NCBI RefSeq assembly: GCF_019795295.1 | Contig: NZ_JAIMCG010000009.1 | Location: 62,001 to 126,000 of the forward strand | Origin: Cupriavidus sp. AU9028 | GTDB taxonomy: Bacteria > Pseudomonadota > Gammaproteobacteria > Burkholderiales > Burkholderiaceae | Length of the DNA: 64,000 nucleotides | Direction of reading: 5' to 3' | In this document: positions 8,737 to 16,960 of the stretch, piece by piece | Numbering within the stretch: position 1 is the stretch's first letter | How the letters are laid out: the number at the start of each line of letters is the position of its first letter | Notes under the pieces: generated by a model | Databases searched by the model: none | Seen by the model: only the letters and a program-made list of their open reading frames with translations | What the model was told of the DNA's origin: nothing | Made by a program: the position numbers and the translations under genes

Positions 8737-9450
8737 CTATCGCTGCCTGCCGGTCAGCAGACCGCCAACCAGCAGGACCTGCGCGCCGGCATAGGTCCAC
8801 CAGATCGCCAGTTCATAGCGCTCGAACGGCGAGAGGAAACGCGCCGTGCCGATCAGCGCGTCGGACAGCAGGAAACACAGCCCGCCCAGCGCGGCAAACG
8901 GCGTGGGCAGTCGCGCCAGCAGCGCCATGCACGCCATGGTGGCAGCGGTGGCGGCATAGGCAGCGACCGGGGTGGCCAGGTCGCCCAGATTCGGCCAGAT
9001 CCGTCCCAGCAGCGTGCCGGTGGCGCCGATCACCAGCCCGCAGCCAAACAGCCGATGCGGGCGGAAGTCGCCCGCCAATGGCAACAGGACGAAGAGATAG
9101 GCAAGCTGGGCGACCAGATACGCGCCGAGCCCGGCCTTGAACGAGAACGAGAGCCACGGCACCGCCAGCAGCATGTCCCCCAGTGCGCAAGTGCCGAGCG
9201 CCAGCAGCAGCCAGCGCCGCTCGCGCGCGACCGGATGCCGCCAGGCAGCGCGTGCGAGCAACAGTGCCATGGCCGCCTTCCACAGCGGCTGCCAGGCAAC
9301 CCGTCCATTCAGCGGCGCCCCCGGCGGCAATTCCAGCGTCAGGCTGGTCAGCAGCGCTCCATAGGCGAGGCCGGCCAGCGCCCCCGCAATCCACCATTCC
9401 CGTACCGCTTCCGGCATCCGCCACCGCTGCCGGGTCAACATGCCGATCAT
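8737..9450 (-). CDS. YhhN family membrane protein (lysoplasmalogenase-like)
   Basis: 237 residues, almost entirely hydrophobic, with about seven to eight predicted membrane segments. The family fit comes from the conserved pattern CALGDMLLAVP-LSFSFKAGLGAYLVAQLAY in the middle and CFLLSDALIGTARF near the C-terminus, both typical of YhhN/TMEM86. Eukaryotic TMEM86B is a lysoplasmalogenase; the bacterial role is less clear. Start chosen at the ATG at 9450 with AGGA eight bases upstream; the open frame extends further upstream but without family character. It lies 59 bases before the cyclodeaminase-like gene on the same strand. Confidence 0.85.
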   Translation of the reverse strand: MIGMLTRQRWRMPEAVREWWIAGALAGLAYGALLTSLTLELPPGAPLNGRVAWQPLWKAAMALLLARAAWRHPVARERRWLLLALGTCALGDMLLAVPWLSFSFKAGLGAYLVAQLAYLFVLLPLAGDFRPHRLFGCGLVIGATGTLLGRIWPNLGDLATPVAAYAATAATMACMALLARLPTPFAALGGLCFLLSDALIGTARFLSPFERYELAIWWTYAGAQVLLVGGLLTGRQR

Positions 9451-9642
9451 CGCGTTTATCCTGCAGGTGGCGCTTGTGCGCCCTTCCCGGTTCTCTTTTC
9501 CGTGGTCGATTCGCCTGCAGCACAGGCCGCCATCGACGCTGTGCTGGGATCGGCTCATAACGGCTAGCGTGACACGGTGGCAAGGTTGGAGGCAAGCGTC
9601 GGGTGCAAGCGCTCCCATGCCAGCCGCGCCCTGACAGTCCGC

Positions 9643-10131
9643 TCAGCGTAGATGGCCAAGCGGCAGCGTCCCCTCCCGCTTGAGCGCCGTCAGCACGATA
9701 TTCGAGCGCACGCTCTCGACGCCCGGCACGCGCATCAGCTTGCGCATGGTGAAATCGGCCAGCGCCGGCAGGTCCGGCACCACGATGCGCAGCAGATAGT
9801 CCGCCTCGCCTGCGACCGAATAACACTCCTGCACCTCCTCCAGTAGCAGGATCTCGTCGCGAAAGCGCTCCACAACGGTATCGCCATGGTGGGCCAGCTT
9901 GACACTGGTGAATACCAGCACACCCAGACCGAGCGCCGGTGGCGACAACACTACCCGGTATCCCGTGATCACGCCTTCACTCTCGAGCCTTGCCAGCCGC
10001 CGTCCCACCTGGCTGGCGGACAGATGCACCTCGTCGGCCAGTTGCTGATGCGTCGAGCGCCCGTCGGCTTGCAGCGCCGCCAGCAAGGCGAGATCGAAAT
10101 TGTCCAGGGAGAGGGTGTCCTTCGCAGCCAT
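9643..10131 (-). CDS. Lrp/AsnC family transcriptional regulator
   Basis: 162 residues: an N-terminal helix-turn-helix (LDNFDLALLAALQADGRSTHQQLADEVHLSASQVGRRLARLE) and a C-terminal RAM domain with the VPGVESVRSNIVLTALKREGTLPL ending. It is divergent from phhA with 266 bases between the two starts, which suggests that it may regulate phenylalanine or tyrosine catabolism and itself; this is inferred only from position. The start at the ATG at 10131 matches the usual family N-terminus. The intergenic segment contains a TTGCA-N5-TTGCA-like direct repeat near 10160 and a GGAGAG/CTCTCC hairpin at about 10319-10338. Confidence 0.9.
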   Translation of the reverse strand: MAAKDTLSLDNFDLALLAALQADGRSTHQQLADEVHLSASQVGRRLARLESEGVITGYRVVLSPPALGLGVLVFTSVKLAHHGDTVVERFRDEILLLEEVQECYSVAGEADYLLRIVVPDLPALADFTMRKLMRVPGVESVRSNIVLTALKREGTLPLGHLR

Positions 10132-10397
10132 TCTGTCTTGTGCGGCTTTCACGCATCGTTTTGCAAGGAATTGCAGCTTAACCGCATTCCAGCCGCAATC
10201 CAACCCAATATTGCGGGCCGTTCGCGCAGCGGCATCGATAGAATTTGCATGAACGCCGCATCTGCCCTGCCTCGATGGCGGCACACGAGCAGCACGCGGC
10301 AGAATTCTTCTGATCGATGGAGAGGAGTTCTTCTCTCCGTGCAACGATTCGACCGGCGCATATTTCGATGGAGCGCCAGGGTGACGAGGAGGCAAGC

Positions 10398-11324
10398 ATG
10401 GAATTGGTGGAGCAGGCGCAAGGCGCCGCCTTCAATGGCACGATGACCGACAAGCTGCGCGAGCAGTTCGAAGCGGGCCTGCTGGCCGACGCCTCGCTGC
10501 GGCCCGATTTCACCATCGCGCAGCCGGTACATCGCTATACCGAGACCGACCATGCGATCTGGCGCCAGCTGTACCGGCGCCAGGCGCAGATGCTGCGGGG
10601 CCGGGTTTGCGACGAATTCCTGCGCGGGCTGGACACGCTGGGCATGGGGGAGGACCGGGTTCCGGACTTCGAGCGTCTGAACGAACGGCTGATGCGCGCC
10701 ACCGGCTGGCGCATCGTCGCCGTGCCGGGCCTGGTGCCCGACGAGGTCTTCTTCGAGCATCTGGCCAACCGGCGCTTCCCGGCGAGCTGGTGGATGCGCA
10801 AGCCCGAGCAGCTGGACTACCTGCAGGAACCCGACTGCTTCCATGACGTCTTCGGCCACGTGCCACTGCTGATCGATCCGGTCTTCGCCGACTACATGCA
10901 GGCCTACGGCAAGGGCGGGCTGAAGGCCGCCAGGCTGGGCGCCCTCGACATGCTGGCGCGGCTCTACTGGTACACGGTCGAATTCGGCCTGATCCGCACC
11001 GACGCGGGCCTGCGCATCTACGGCGCGGGCATCGTCTCCAGCCAGGGCGAGTCGATCTACAGCCTCGACTCCTCCAGCCCGAACCGGGTCGGCTTCGACG
11101 TGCGCCGCATCATGCGTACCCGCTATCGGATCGACACCTTCCAGAAGACGTACTTCGTCATCGACGGTTTCGAGCAGCTGTTCGACGCCACCCGCCCCGA
11201 CTTCGGCCCGCTGTACGCCGAGCTGGGGGACATGCCGACCCTGGGCGCCGGCGAACTGATCCCCTCGGACGTCGTGCTGCAGCAAGGCGACCGCGCGGGC
11301 TGGGCCGACAGCGCCGATATCTGA
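10398..11324 (+). CDS. phhA: Phenylalanine 4-monooxygenase
   Basis: 308 residues of the biopterin-dependent aromatic amino acid hydroxylase family, monomeric bacterial type. The iron ligands are visible as His149 and His154 in [15 protein letters not shown] and Glu195 in WYTVEFGLI. It converts L-phenylalanine to L-tyrosine using O2 and tetrahydropterin. GAGGAGG ahead of the ATG at 10398 fixes the start. The pterin recycling enzyme gene follows 124 bases downstream, so the two form a functional pair. The Lrp family gene is divergently transcribed. Confidence 0.96.
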   Translation: MELVEQAQGAAFNGTMTDKLREQFEAGLLADASLRPDFTIAQPVHRYTETDHAIWRQLYRRQAQMLRGRVCDEFLRGLDTLGMGEDRVPDFERLNERLMRATGWRIVAVPGLVPDEVFFEHLANRRFPASWWMRKPEQLDYLQEPDCFHDVFGHVPLLIDPVFADYMQAYGKGGLKAARLGALDMLARLYWYTVEFGLIRTDAGLRIYGAGIVSSQGESIYSLDSSSPNRVGFDVRRIMRTRYRIDTFQKTYFVIDGFEQLFDATRPDFGPLYAELGDMPTLGAGELIPSDVVLQQGDRAGWADSADI

Positions 11325-11448
11325 TGCGTGCAGGACCGGGCGGGGTGTCCGGTCCCGCGCCGCTGTGAAACAATCGAATGACCGCCGCAAGCGGGCGCAA
11401 TCCCGCCCGGCTTGCGCCGTTCCTCAACCTTTCGTGCTGACCGCAATC

Positions 11449-11757
11449 ATGACGACACTCGCCCCGCTCACCGAACAGGATCGGGCGCCGCTGCTGGCGG
11501 CGCTTCCGGGCTGGTCCGCCGTTACCGGCCGCGATGCCATTCACAAACGCTTCGTCTTCGCCGATTTCAACGCCGCGTTCGGCTTCATGAGCCGGGTCGC
11601 GCTGCAGGCCGAGAAGATGAATCACCATCCCGAATGGGCCAATGTCTATAACCGCGTCGATATCACGCTGACCACGCACGACGCCCATGGACTGACCACG
11701 CGCGATACCGACCTGGCGCGCTTTATCGAAGAGGCGGCCGCCGGCCTCACGCGCTGA
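11449..11757 (+). CDS. phhB: 4a-hydroxytetrahydrobiopterin dehydratase
   Basis: 102 residues, full length for the PCD/DCoH family. The signature [23 protein letters not shown] at residues 55-77 contains the catalytic histidines (His59, His60, His77). The enzyme dehydrates the 4a-carbinolamine formed by PhhA so that the pterin can be reduced and reused. The start at 11449 leaves a typical N-terminus; the open frame continues upstream for 28 codons without family character. Confidence 0.95.
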   Translation: MTTLAPLTEQDRAPLLAALPGWSAVTGRDAIHKRFVFADFNAAFGFMSRVALQAEKMNHHPEWANVYNRVDITLTTHDAHGLTTRDTDLARFIEEAAAGLTR

Positions 11758-11957
11758 CCAGCCCGGCAGAACGGGTGGCAACCGTGTAAAGGAAACGAAA
11801 GGAAGCAAGGAAAACTGCGAGTTACAATCGGTCGTTGCGCCAACGCGCAAGCGACGGGCCGGCGGCTGACGTCCGGGTACTGTCGCCATGCGGCGCACCA
11901 ACACCGGTGCAGTTTTCGCCCCTTTCCCTTCCCCGCCACTCGAGAGCACCTGTTCGC

Positions 11958-12662
11958 ATGCGTATCCTGCTGATCGAAGACGACCGCCAGATCGCCAGCG
12001 GCGTCGAGGCAGGCCTGTTCCAGGCCGGTCACCAGGTGCGGGTCGTCCACGACGGCGTCTATGCCACCGAACATCTACTGCGGGAGCAGCACGATCTGGT
12101 CATCCTCGACCTCGGGCTGCCCGGCATCGATGGCATGACGTTGCTGAGCCGATACCGTGCCCGCAATCGCACTACTCCGGTCCTGATCCTGACGGCGCGC
12201 GACGAGCTCGAGGACAAGCTGTCCGGGCTGAACGCGGGCGCGGACGACTATCTCGTCAAGCCGTTCGCCTTCCCCGAACTGGAAGCGCGGGTGCGAGTGC
12301 TGCTGCGGCGCAGCCAGCACGGCGAGGCGGCGCCCGAGCGCGATATCCGCCTGGGCGGCCTGCGGCTGTCGGGCAACGACCGCCGCATGTTCCTCGATGG
12401 CAAGCCGCTGGAACTCTCGCCGCGCGAATTCGCCGTGCTCGAACTGCTGCTGCAGCGACAGGGGCGCGTCGTCAGCAAGGCCCAGCTGCAGGACCATCTG
12501 GCCACCTTTGCCCACCCGGCCGGCGATGGCGGCGATACCGTCGGCGATACCGCCATCGAGGTCTATGTGCACCGGGTGCGCAAGAAACTCGAAGACAGCG
12601 ACGTCGAGATCGTCACCGTGCGCGGCTTCGGCTATCTGCTGCAGAGCCGGGCGCAAGCCTGA
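11958..12662 (+). CDS. OmpR-family response regulator (QseB/TctD-like)
   Basis: 234 residues. The receiver domain shows the acidic pair EDD (7-9), phosphoacceptor Asp51 in ILDLGLPG and the VKPF lysine; the C-terminal winged helix ends in DVEIVTVRGFGYLL. A slightly longer than usual insertion (FAHPAGDGGDTVGDT) lies before the recognition helix, which reads TAIEVYVHRVRKKL. It is followed by its partner kinase on the same strand, with about 35 bases between stop and the kinase ATG. The pair resembles QseBC, PmrAB and TctDE systems; the signal is not evident. Confidence 0.9.
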   Translation: MRILLIEDDRQIASGVEAGLFQAGHQVRVVHDGVYATEHLLREQHDLVILDLGLPGIDGMTLLSRYRARNRTTPVLILTARDELEDKLSGLNAGADDYLVKPFAFPELEARVRVLLRRSQHGEAAPERDIRLGGLRLSGNDRRMFLDGKPLELSPREFAVLELLLQRQGRVVSKAQLQDHLATFAHPAGDGGDTVGDTAIEVYVHRVRKKLEDSDVEIVTVRGFGYLLQSRAQA

Positions 12663-12697
12663 TCCTGGCAGTGGACAAGCGCCGGCCCCAGCTCGCC

Positions 12698-14341
12698 ATG
12701 CGCAGCCTGCGCGACGATGCCAGCAGCGGCGGCCAGAGTGTCCGTCCGGCATCCACGCAAAGCCTGCGCGTGCACCTGTTGCGCGCGCTGGCCACTCCGC
12801 TGTTCGCGCTCGTGCTGACCAGCGGCTCGCTGTCCTATTGGCTGGCGGCGCACTACACCACCCAGGTCTTCGACCGCGCGCTGTACGGCGTTGCCAACAA
12901 TATCGCGCAGCAGATCCGCATCGCCGGTCCCCGGCTGGAGCACGATATTCCGGGGATTGCCCAGACCCTGGTCGAAGCCGAGGGCAGTGACCGCATCTAC
13001 TGGCGCATCCATGGCCCCGAAGGACTGATCGGAGGCATGGACACCTGGCTGGGCTACGGCACCGGCCAGACCGCGCTGCACGATGCCCGGCTGTTCTATG
13101 CCTGGTTCGGCGGGCGCCAGGTACGAGCGGTGCGGCTGCCCGTGTACCTGGATCCGGTGCCGGCAACCCACGCCGCCGATTCAATCGATTCGGCCAATCC
13201 GACCGATTCATCCAACCCGGCCGACCCGGCCGACGCGGGCGTCACGGCGCGAGCCACCCCAGCCGCCTCTGCCATGCGCGGGCCGGTGGTAGTGGAGGTG
13301 GCCGAACTGCTGGACCGCCGCGAAACCGCCGCCAACGAGATCCTGCTGTCGGTATCGGTGCCGCTGATCCTGCTGCTGCTGGTGGGCAGCCTGATCCTGT
13401 CGCATGTGCTGAAGGAAGAGCTGGTCCCGCTGCAAATCCTCACCGACAAGCTGAACCGGCAGACCGCGCGCTCGCTCGCGTCGCTGGACGAAACGCAGGT
13501 GCCGGCCGAGGTCGAGCCGCTGATCCGCGCGCTCAATGCGCTGCTCGCCCGGCTGCGCGATGCGCTCGATGCACAGCGCAAGTTCATCGCCGACGCCGCC
13601 CACCAGCTGCGCACCCCGCTGACCGCGGTCAAGCTGCATGCCGACCGGGCAGTGCAATCGCAGTCCCCCGAAGGCGCGCGCCACGCGTTGCGCGAATTGC
13701 AGTCGGCGGCAGACCGGGCGGTGCGGCTATCCAACCAGCTGCTGTCGCTGGCCCGGGCCGAACCGGGCCTGTCGCTGGAAAGGCTCGGGCCGGTCGAACA
13801 TTTCGATCTGGCGACGCTTGCCTTCGAAACCGGTGCGGAATGGGTGCCCCAGGCACTCGAGCGCCGCATCGACCTGGGCTTCGAAACGCTGCCCGGGCCA
13901 ACCTTTACCGGCGCGGCGCCTTCGGTCGTGCGCGGCAACCGGGTGCTGGTGCGCGAGGCACTGAGCAACCTGATCGACAACGCCGTCAAGTACGTGCCTC
14001 CGGGCGGGCGCATCACGGTACGCGCCGGCGGCGAAGCGATCGGCCATCGCGGCATGGCGGTGGTGATGATCGAGGACAACGGTCCCGGCATTCCGCCGGC
14101 ACGCCGGCAGGAAGTCTTCAAGCGCTTCTTCCGTGGCGACCATATGCCCGGCCAGATCGCCGGCGCGCCGGGTGACAGCGCGCCCGGCGGAGCGGGCCTG
14201 GGGCTTGCCATCGTCCACGAAATCATCAGCCTGCATCACGGCAGCATCGCCATCGAAGACGTGCTGCCCGAGGACGAGCGCGAGCGCCCGGCCATGCGTT
14301 TCGTCATTCGCATCCCGTGCGAAGCCCCGGGCGCCTCCTGA
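12698..14341 (+). CDS. Sensor histidine kinase, TctE/QseC-like
   Basis: 547 residues from the ATG at 12698; an in-frame GTG at 12671 would add nine residues. One membrane segment at about 27-50, a periplasmic domain of the 2CSK_N type (GVANNIAQQIRIAGPRL, IYWRIHGPEG), a second membrane segment at about 214-236, then the HisKA domain with His302 in FIADAAHQLRTPLTA and an ATPase domain (NLIDNAVKY, DNGPGIP, GAGLGLAIV). An unusual low-complexity insert rich in Asp, Ser, Asn, Pro and Ala sits at about residues 161-194, close to the second membrane segment. The cognate regulator is directly upstream. Confidence 0.9.
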   Translation: MRSLRDDASSGGQSVRPASTQSLRVHLLRALATPLFALVLTSGSLSYWLAAHYTTQVFDRALYGVANNIAQQIRIAGPRLEHDIPGIAQTLVEAEGSDRIYWRIHGPEGLIGGMDTWLGYGTGQTALHDARLFYAWFGGRQVRAVRLPVYLDPVPATHAADSIDSANPTDSSNPADPADAGVTARATPAASAMRGPVVVEVAELLDRRETAANEILLSVSVPLILLLLVGSLILSHVLKEELVPLQILTDKLNRQTARSLASLDETQVPAEVEPLIRALNALLARLRDALDAQRKFIADAAHQLRTPLTAVKLHADRAVQSQSPEGARHALRELQSAADRAVRLSNQLLSLARAEPGLSLERLGPVEHFDLATLAFETGAEWVPQALERRIDLGFETLPGPTFTGAAPSVVRGNRVLVREALSNLIDNAVKYVPPGGRITVRAGGEAIGHRGMAVVMIEDNGPGIPPARRQEVFKRFFRGDHMPGQIAGAPGDSAPGGAGLGLAIVHEIISLHHGSIAIEDVLPEDERERPAMRFVIRIPCEAPGAS

Positions 14342-14366
14342 ACCTGCACTGGGCGCCGCCGCTCGA

Positions 14367-15050
14367 TCAGCGACGACCCTTGGGGGCCAGCATGCTGCCG
14401 CGGCACTTGGGACTGCCGCAGCGGCAGGCGAACTCTTCCTTCAGCTTCCTGGTGTAGCGAGCGTCGATCACCAGGCCGTAGTCGTAGAACAGTTCCTCGC
14501 CCGGCGCGATATCGCGCAGCGCATGGACGAAGACCCGGCCTTCCTTCTCGCGCGCCTCGCAGTTCGGCTCGCAGGCGTGGTTGATCCAGCGCGAGCGGTT
14601 GCCGCCGTGCTTGGCGTCGAGCACGTCGCCATCTTCCAGCGAGAAGTAGAAGGTGTGATTCGGATCCTTGGGATCGTGCGGGTGCCGGTCCAGGGCGGTC
14701 TGCCAGGAGATGCGTTCGCCCTTGTACTCGATGATGCGTTGCCCCTCGGCGATCGGCGCGATGGCATAGACGCCGCGGCCATGGACGGGGGACTTGCGCA
14801 CCTCGATCAGGTCGCGCGCCGCCACCCTGGTCTTCGGCTTGTCCTTTCCCTTGTCTTTCGCCTTCTCTTTCGTCTTGTCTTTCGGCCGGGCTGCGGACTT
14901 CCCCGTGTCGGCGAGGACCTTCTCCGGCTTCGACCGGGCCTTTCCCTTCTCCGCCTTCTCCGCCTTCTCCGCCCTCTCCGCCTTCTCTGTCTTCGGGCGC
15001 TTGTCGCCCTTCCCCACCTTCGCGTTGCTGCCCTTCGACTGTTCGGCCAT
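14367..15050 (-). CDS. SET-domain lysine methyltransferase with histone-H1-like tail
   Basis: 227 residues in two parts. Residues 1-78 are low-complexity Lys/Ala/Glu repeats (AEKAEKAEKAEKG, KDKTKEKAKDKGKDKPKT) resembling a histone H1 or bacterial H1-like tail. Residues 79-227 form a SET domain: RKSPVHGRGVYA, the S-adenosylmethionine/knot motif SRWINHACEPNCEA, GEELFYDYG, and a post-SET CRCGSPKCRG zinc-binding cluster. SET enzymes methylate lysines using S-adenosylmethionine. The substrate in bacteria is rarely known; a basic tail suggests action on nucleoid-bound proteins such as the HU encoded 1 kb away, which is inference. The tail is encoded by near-perfect 9-bp repeats (about 14945-14990). 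It converges on the sensor kinase gene. Confidence 0.88.
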   Translation of the reverse strand: MAEQSKGSNAKVGKGDKRPKTEKAERAEKAEKAEKGKARSKPEKVLADTGKSAARPKDKTKEKAKDKGKDKPKTRVAARDLIEVRKSPVHGRGVYAIAPIAEGQRIIEYKGERISWQTALDRHPHDPKDPNHTFYFSLEDGDVLDAKHGGNRSRWINHACEPNCEAREKEGRVFVHALRDIAPGEELFYDYGLVIDARYTRKLKEEFACRCGSPKCRGSMLAPKGRR

Positions 15051-15277
15051 ATCGCTCTCTGCGCTCTCTGTTTACCGCGCCACCACGGCTCGTTTGCCTC
15101 CACGCCGGCCCGCGCCAGCATGCCTGGCGATGATAACCGTGCCAATGCCTGCGAGGACACGCGGGGTAACCGGTAATGCTCTCATTGAAGCCCGCGGCCG
15201 GCAACGCCGGGAGCCTTCACGGTCGTCGGAAGCCCATCCAGCCAGTTGACCCCCAAGGAGGGGGATAGGTCCGTCAC

Positions 15278-15560
15278 TGTGGACAAGGCGGACGTTTACT
15301 GTGGATAAGCCCTCGGGTTTGCTGTGGGTTGCCTGGGGCTGGCATGGGGATGTACCGGGAACAAGTCCTACCCCTTGCGAGGGGACGCTCATCCCGACGG
15401 TCTAGTCTTCCACCTCCGCCAACACTCCCTCCCGTCGGTTCTGCTTGCTGCAAGGTCTTGATTCGATTCACGTATACGTGGTTTTCCACAGAAGGCCGGC
15501 AGGTTTACCTACTACTACTATTCGTATACATACAAAGACATATCTAAACCAAAGGGATCA
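15278..15560. other. Origin-like segment: DnaA boxes, CTA/TAG trio tract, AT-rich stretch
   Basis: This lies in a 1,050-base non-coding region (15051-16100); none of the open frames there has coding character. DnaA boxes: TTATCCACA on the minus strand at 15300-15308, TTTTCCACA on the plus strand at 15482-15490, and the one-mismatch TTGTCCACA on the minus strand at 15278-15286. The box at 15482 is followed by a GC-rich spacer (15491-15503), four consecutive CTA triplets (15509-15520; TAG on the other strand), and an AT-rich stretch to about 15556. That order is the basal origin-unwinding arrangement of box, GC-rich spacer, DnaA-trios and unwinding element. No dnaA, dnaN or rpmH gene is in the window, so it could be a true origin or a DnaA-binding locus. 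Confidence 0.5.
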
Positions 15561-15762
15561 GGGACGCCCTCGAAAAAACACCCAGCCCTGTATACCCCGT
15601 ATCCCCCGGCAACCCTGACTGCCCCCCGACTGGGCTCTGCGTGAGGCGACACAGGGGTATACGCGAACCAGGCAGGTATACGGCCCCGGCTTGCCGTATC
15701 CCCCTCCACCCCTGTCCATGCCGCCTCAAGGGCCGTATACGCCCGCAGGAGCGCCCGTATAC
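15472..15762. repeat. Cluster of seven GTATAC palindromes
   Basis: GTATAC occurs at 15472, 15524, 15590, 15657, 15676, 15735 and 15757 (first bases). The first is the centre of a perfect 12-bp palindrome, CACGTATACGTG (15469-15480). Several share a C or G-rich flank such as GTATACCCC, GGGGTATACG and CCGTATACGCCC. Half-site relatives GTATCCCC occur at about 15599 and 15695. In DNA this GC-rich such a hexamer is expected less than once per 10 kb. The arrangement suggests repeated binding sites for a dimeric protein. The remaining bases to 16100 hold the HU promoter region and nothing else that I recognise. Confidence 0.65.
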
Positions 15763-16100
15763 GCCCACTGCGTCCCCTGCCCCTTCTCGACCCTCCACCG
15801 CCTCTGCAAGGCTCCAGACGCCTCCTGCTGCCACCCGGCGACTTCGTGTGAAGAAATAGCCTCATCGGCCGAGGGCGATCGGCCGCGCGATGCCAGCCCC
15901 GCCGACGCTCCGAATGCCCGCCAGCCCGCCTCCACACTGGCCTTCCCGGTTCTTGCTGTAACAATCTTGCCGGCGGAAACCCAGGCGCCACACGGTATGA
16001 TGTCGCCCGCAGCGCCTTTTCCTTGGTGAGCGCCTGCTCCTGCAGGCCGGCATACCGATGAAGAAGGCGTTTGTTTTATCAACTCGATACGGAGTGAAGC

Positions 16101-16379
16101 ATGACGAAAACCGAACTGATCGACGCGATCGCGGCAGGTGTCGACGGCCTGACCAAGGCCAAGGCCGAGCAAGCGCTGAATGTGACCCTGAACGCCATCA
16201 TGGATGCCGTTGCCAAGGGCGAGACGCTGAGCCTGATCGGCTTTGGCACCTTCAGCCAGGGCGAACGTGGCGAGCGCATGGCCCGCAACCCGCGCACCGG
16301 CGAAGAAATCAAGGTCGAAGCCGCGAAGACGATCAAGTTCAAGGCTGGCCAGAAGTTCAAGGACGCAGTGAACCAGTAA
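16101..16379 (+). CDS. HU family DNA-binding protein
   Basis: 92 residues, the full length of HU, with the family signature GFGTFSQGERGERMARNPRTG in the beta-arm region and an ending KFKAGQKFKDAVN. HU dimers bend and compact DNA and assist DnaA at origins. Here the arm tip has the usual RNPRTGE sequence, so it should bind DNA normally. ACGGAGTG upstream of the ATG is the ribosome-binding site. The gene is flanked on both sides by non-coding DNA with DnaA boxes. It is an HU-type protein rather than IHF. Confidence 0.95.
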   Translation: MTKTELIDAIAAGVDGLTKAKAEQALNVTLNAIMDAVAKGETLSLIGFGTFSQGERGERMARNPRTGEEIKVEAAKTIKFKAGQKFKDAVNQ

Positions 16380-16472
16380 GTCCGGGCGGTCCGCGCCGAC
16401 CCCGACGCATCGCCCCGCCGTGCCACCGCCTGGGATGCCATACCGGCGCCAGGCACCGCGGGGAAATCATTC

Positions 16473-16753
16473 TTATCCACAATCCGGACCCGCCGCAGCG
16501 CAACCGTCCGTCAACGTTATCCACCGAAAGCGCCCCGCGGCGCTCGCCGCGTTAACCCGCTGCTCCGGTGCACCCCTCCAGCGAACCCGAATCCGCGCCA
16601 TGCCCCATGCAGCCGTGGCTGACGGCTGTCGGCGCAGCAACCATATGGTGCTTGCCGCCACCCGCCACGCCGCGCCGGCGCTATGGGGAAAGGGCGGATG
16701 TCCACAATGTTGTTCACACCGGTTTTCCCCTTTTTTCCACAGGGCGCGTATAC
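16473..16753. other. Second DnaA-box cluster with a GTATAC site
   Basis: The 580 bases between the HU gene and the lipoprotein gene hold TTATCCACA at 16473-16481, TTATCCACC at 16517-16525, TTGTTCACA at 16710-16718 and TTTTCCACA at 16733-16741, all on the plus strand. GTATAC at 16748-16753 follows the last box within seven bases, echoing the pairing of GTATAC and TTTTCCACA at 15472-15490 in inverted order. There is no AT-rich unwinding segment comparable to the one at 15.5 kb. I see no coding sequence. Confidence 0.55.
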
Positions 16754-16960
16754 GTCCATATGGATGAGGCGCCGCTCGACCGTCCCCCTGGTAAACCGGC
16801 GGCTTGCATGCCGCAGGCGGCCGAAATGCGCACGCTCCCGGGTAAACCGAGAACCACTTCCCGATCGCCGCGACAAATAGAGCGACGATCTTCAATCGGA
16901 TGGCCGCACCGTACGGCCACCAACTTTGCGATAACCACCATGAACAGGAGCCGTGTGCCG

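Noticed and set aside
15518-16172. Several open frames in the region before the HU gene
   Set aside because: They cross the GTATAC repeats, lack ribosome-binding sites and have no homology-like pattern; the region is better explained as non-coding.
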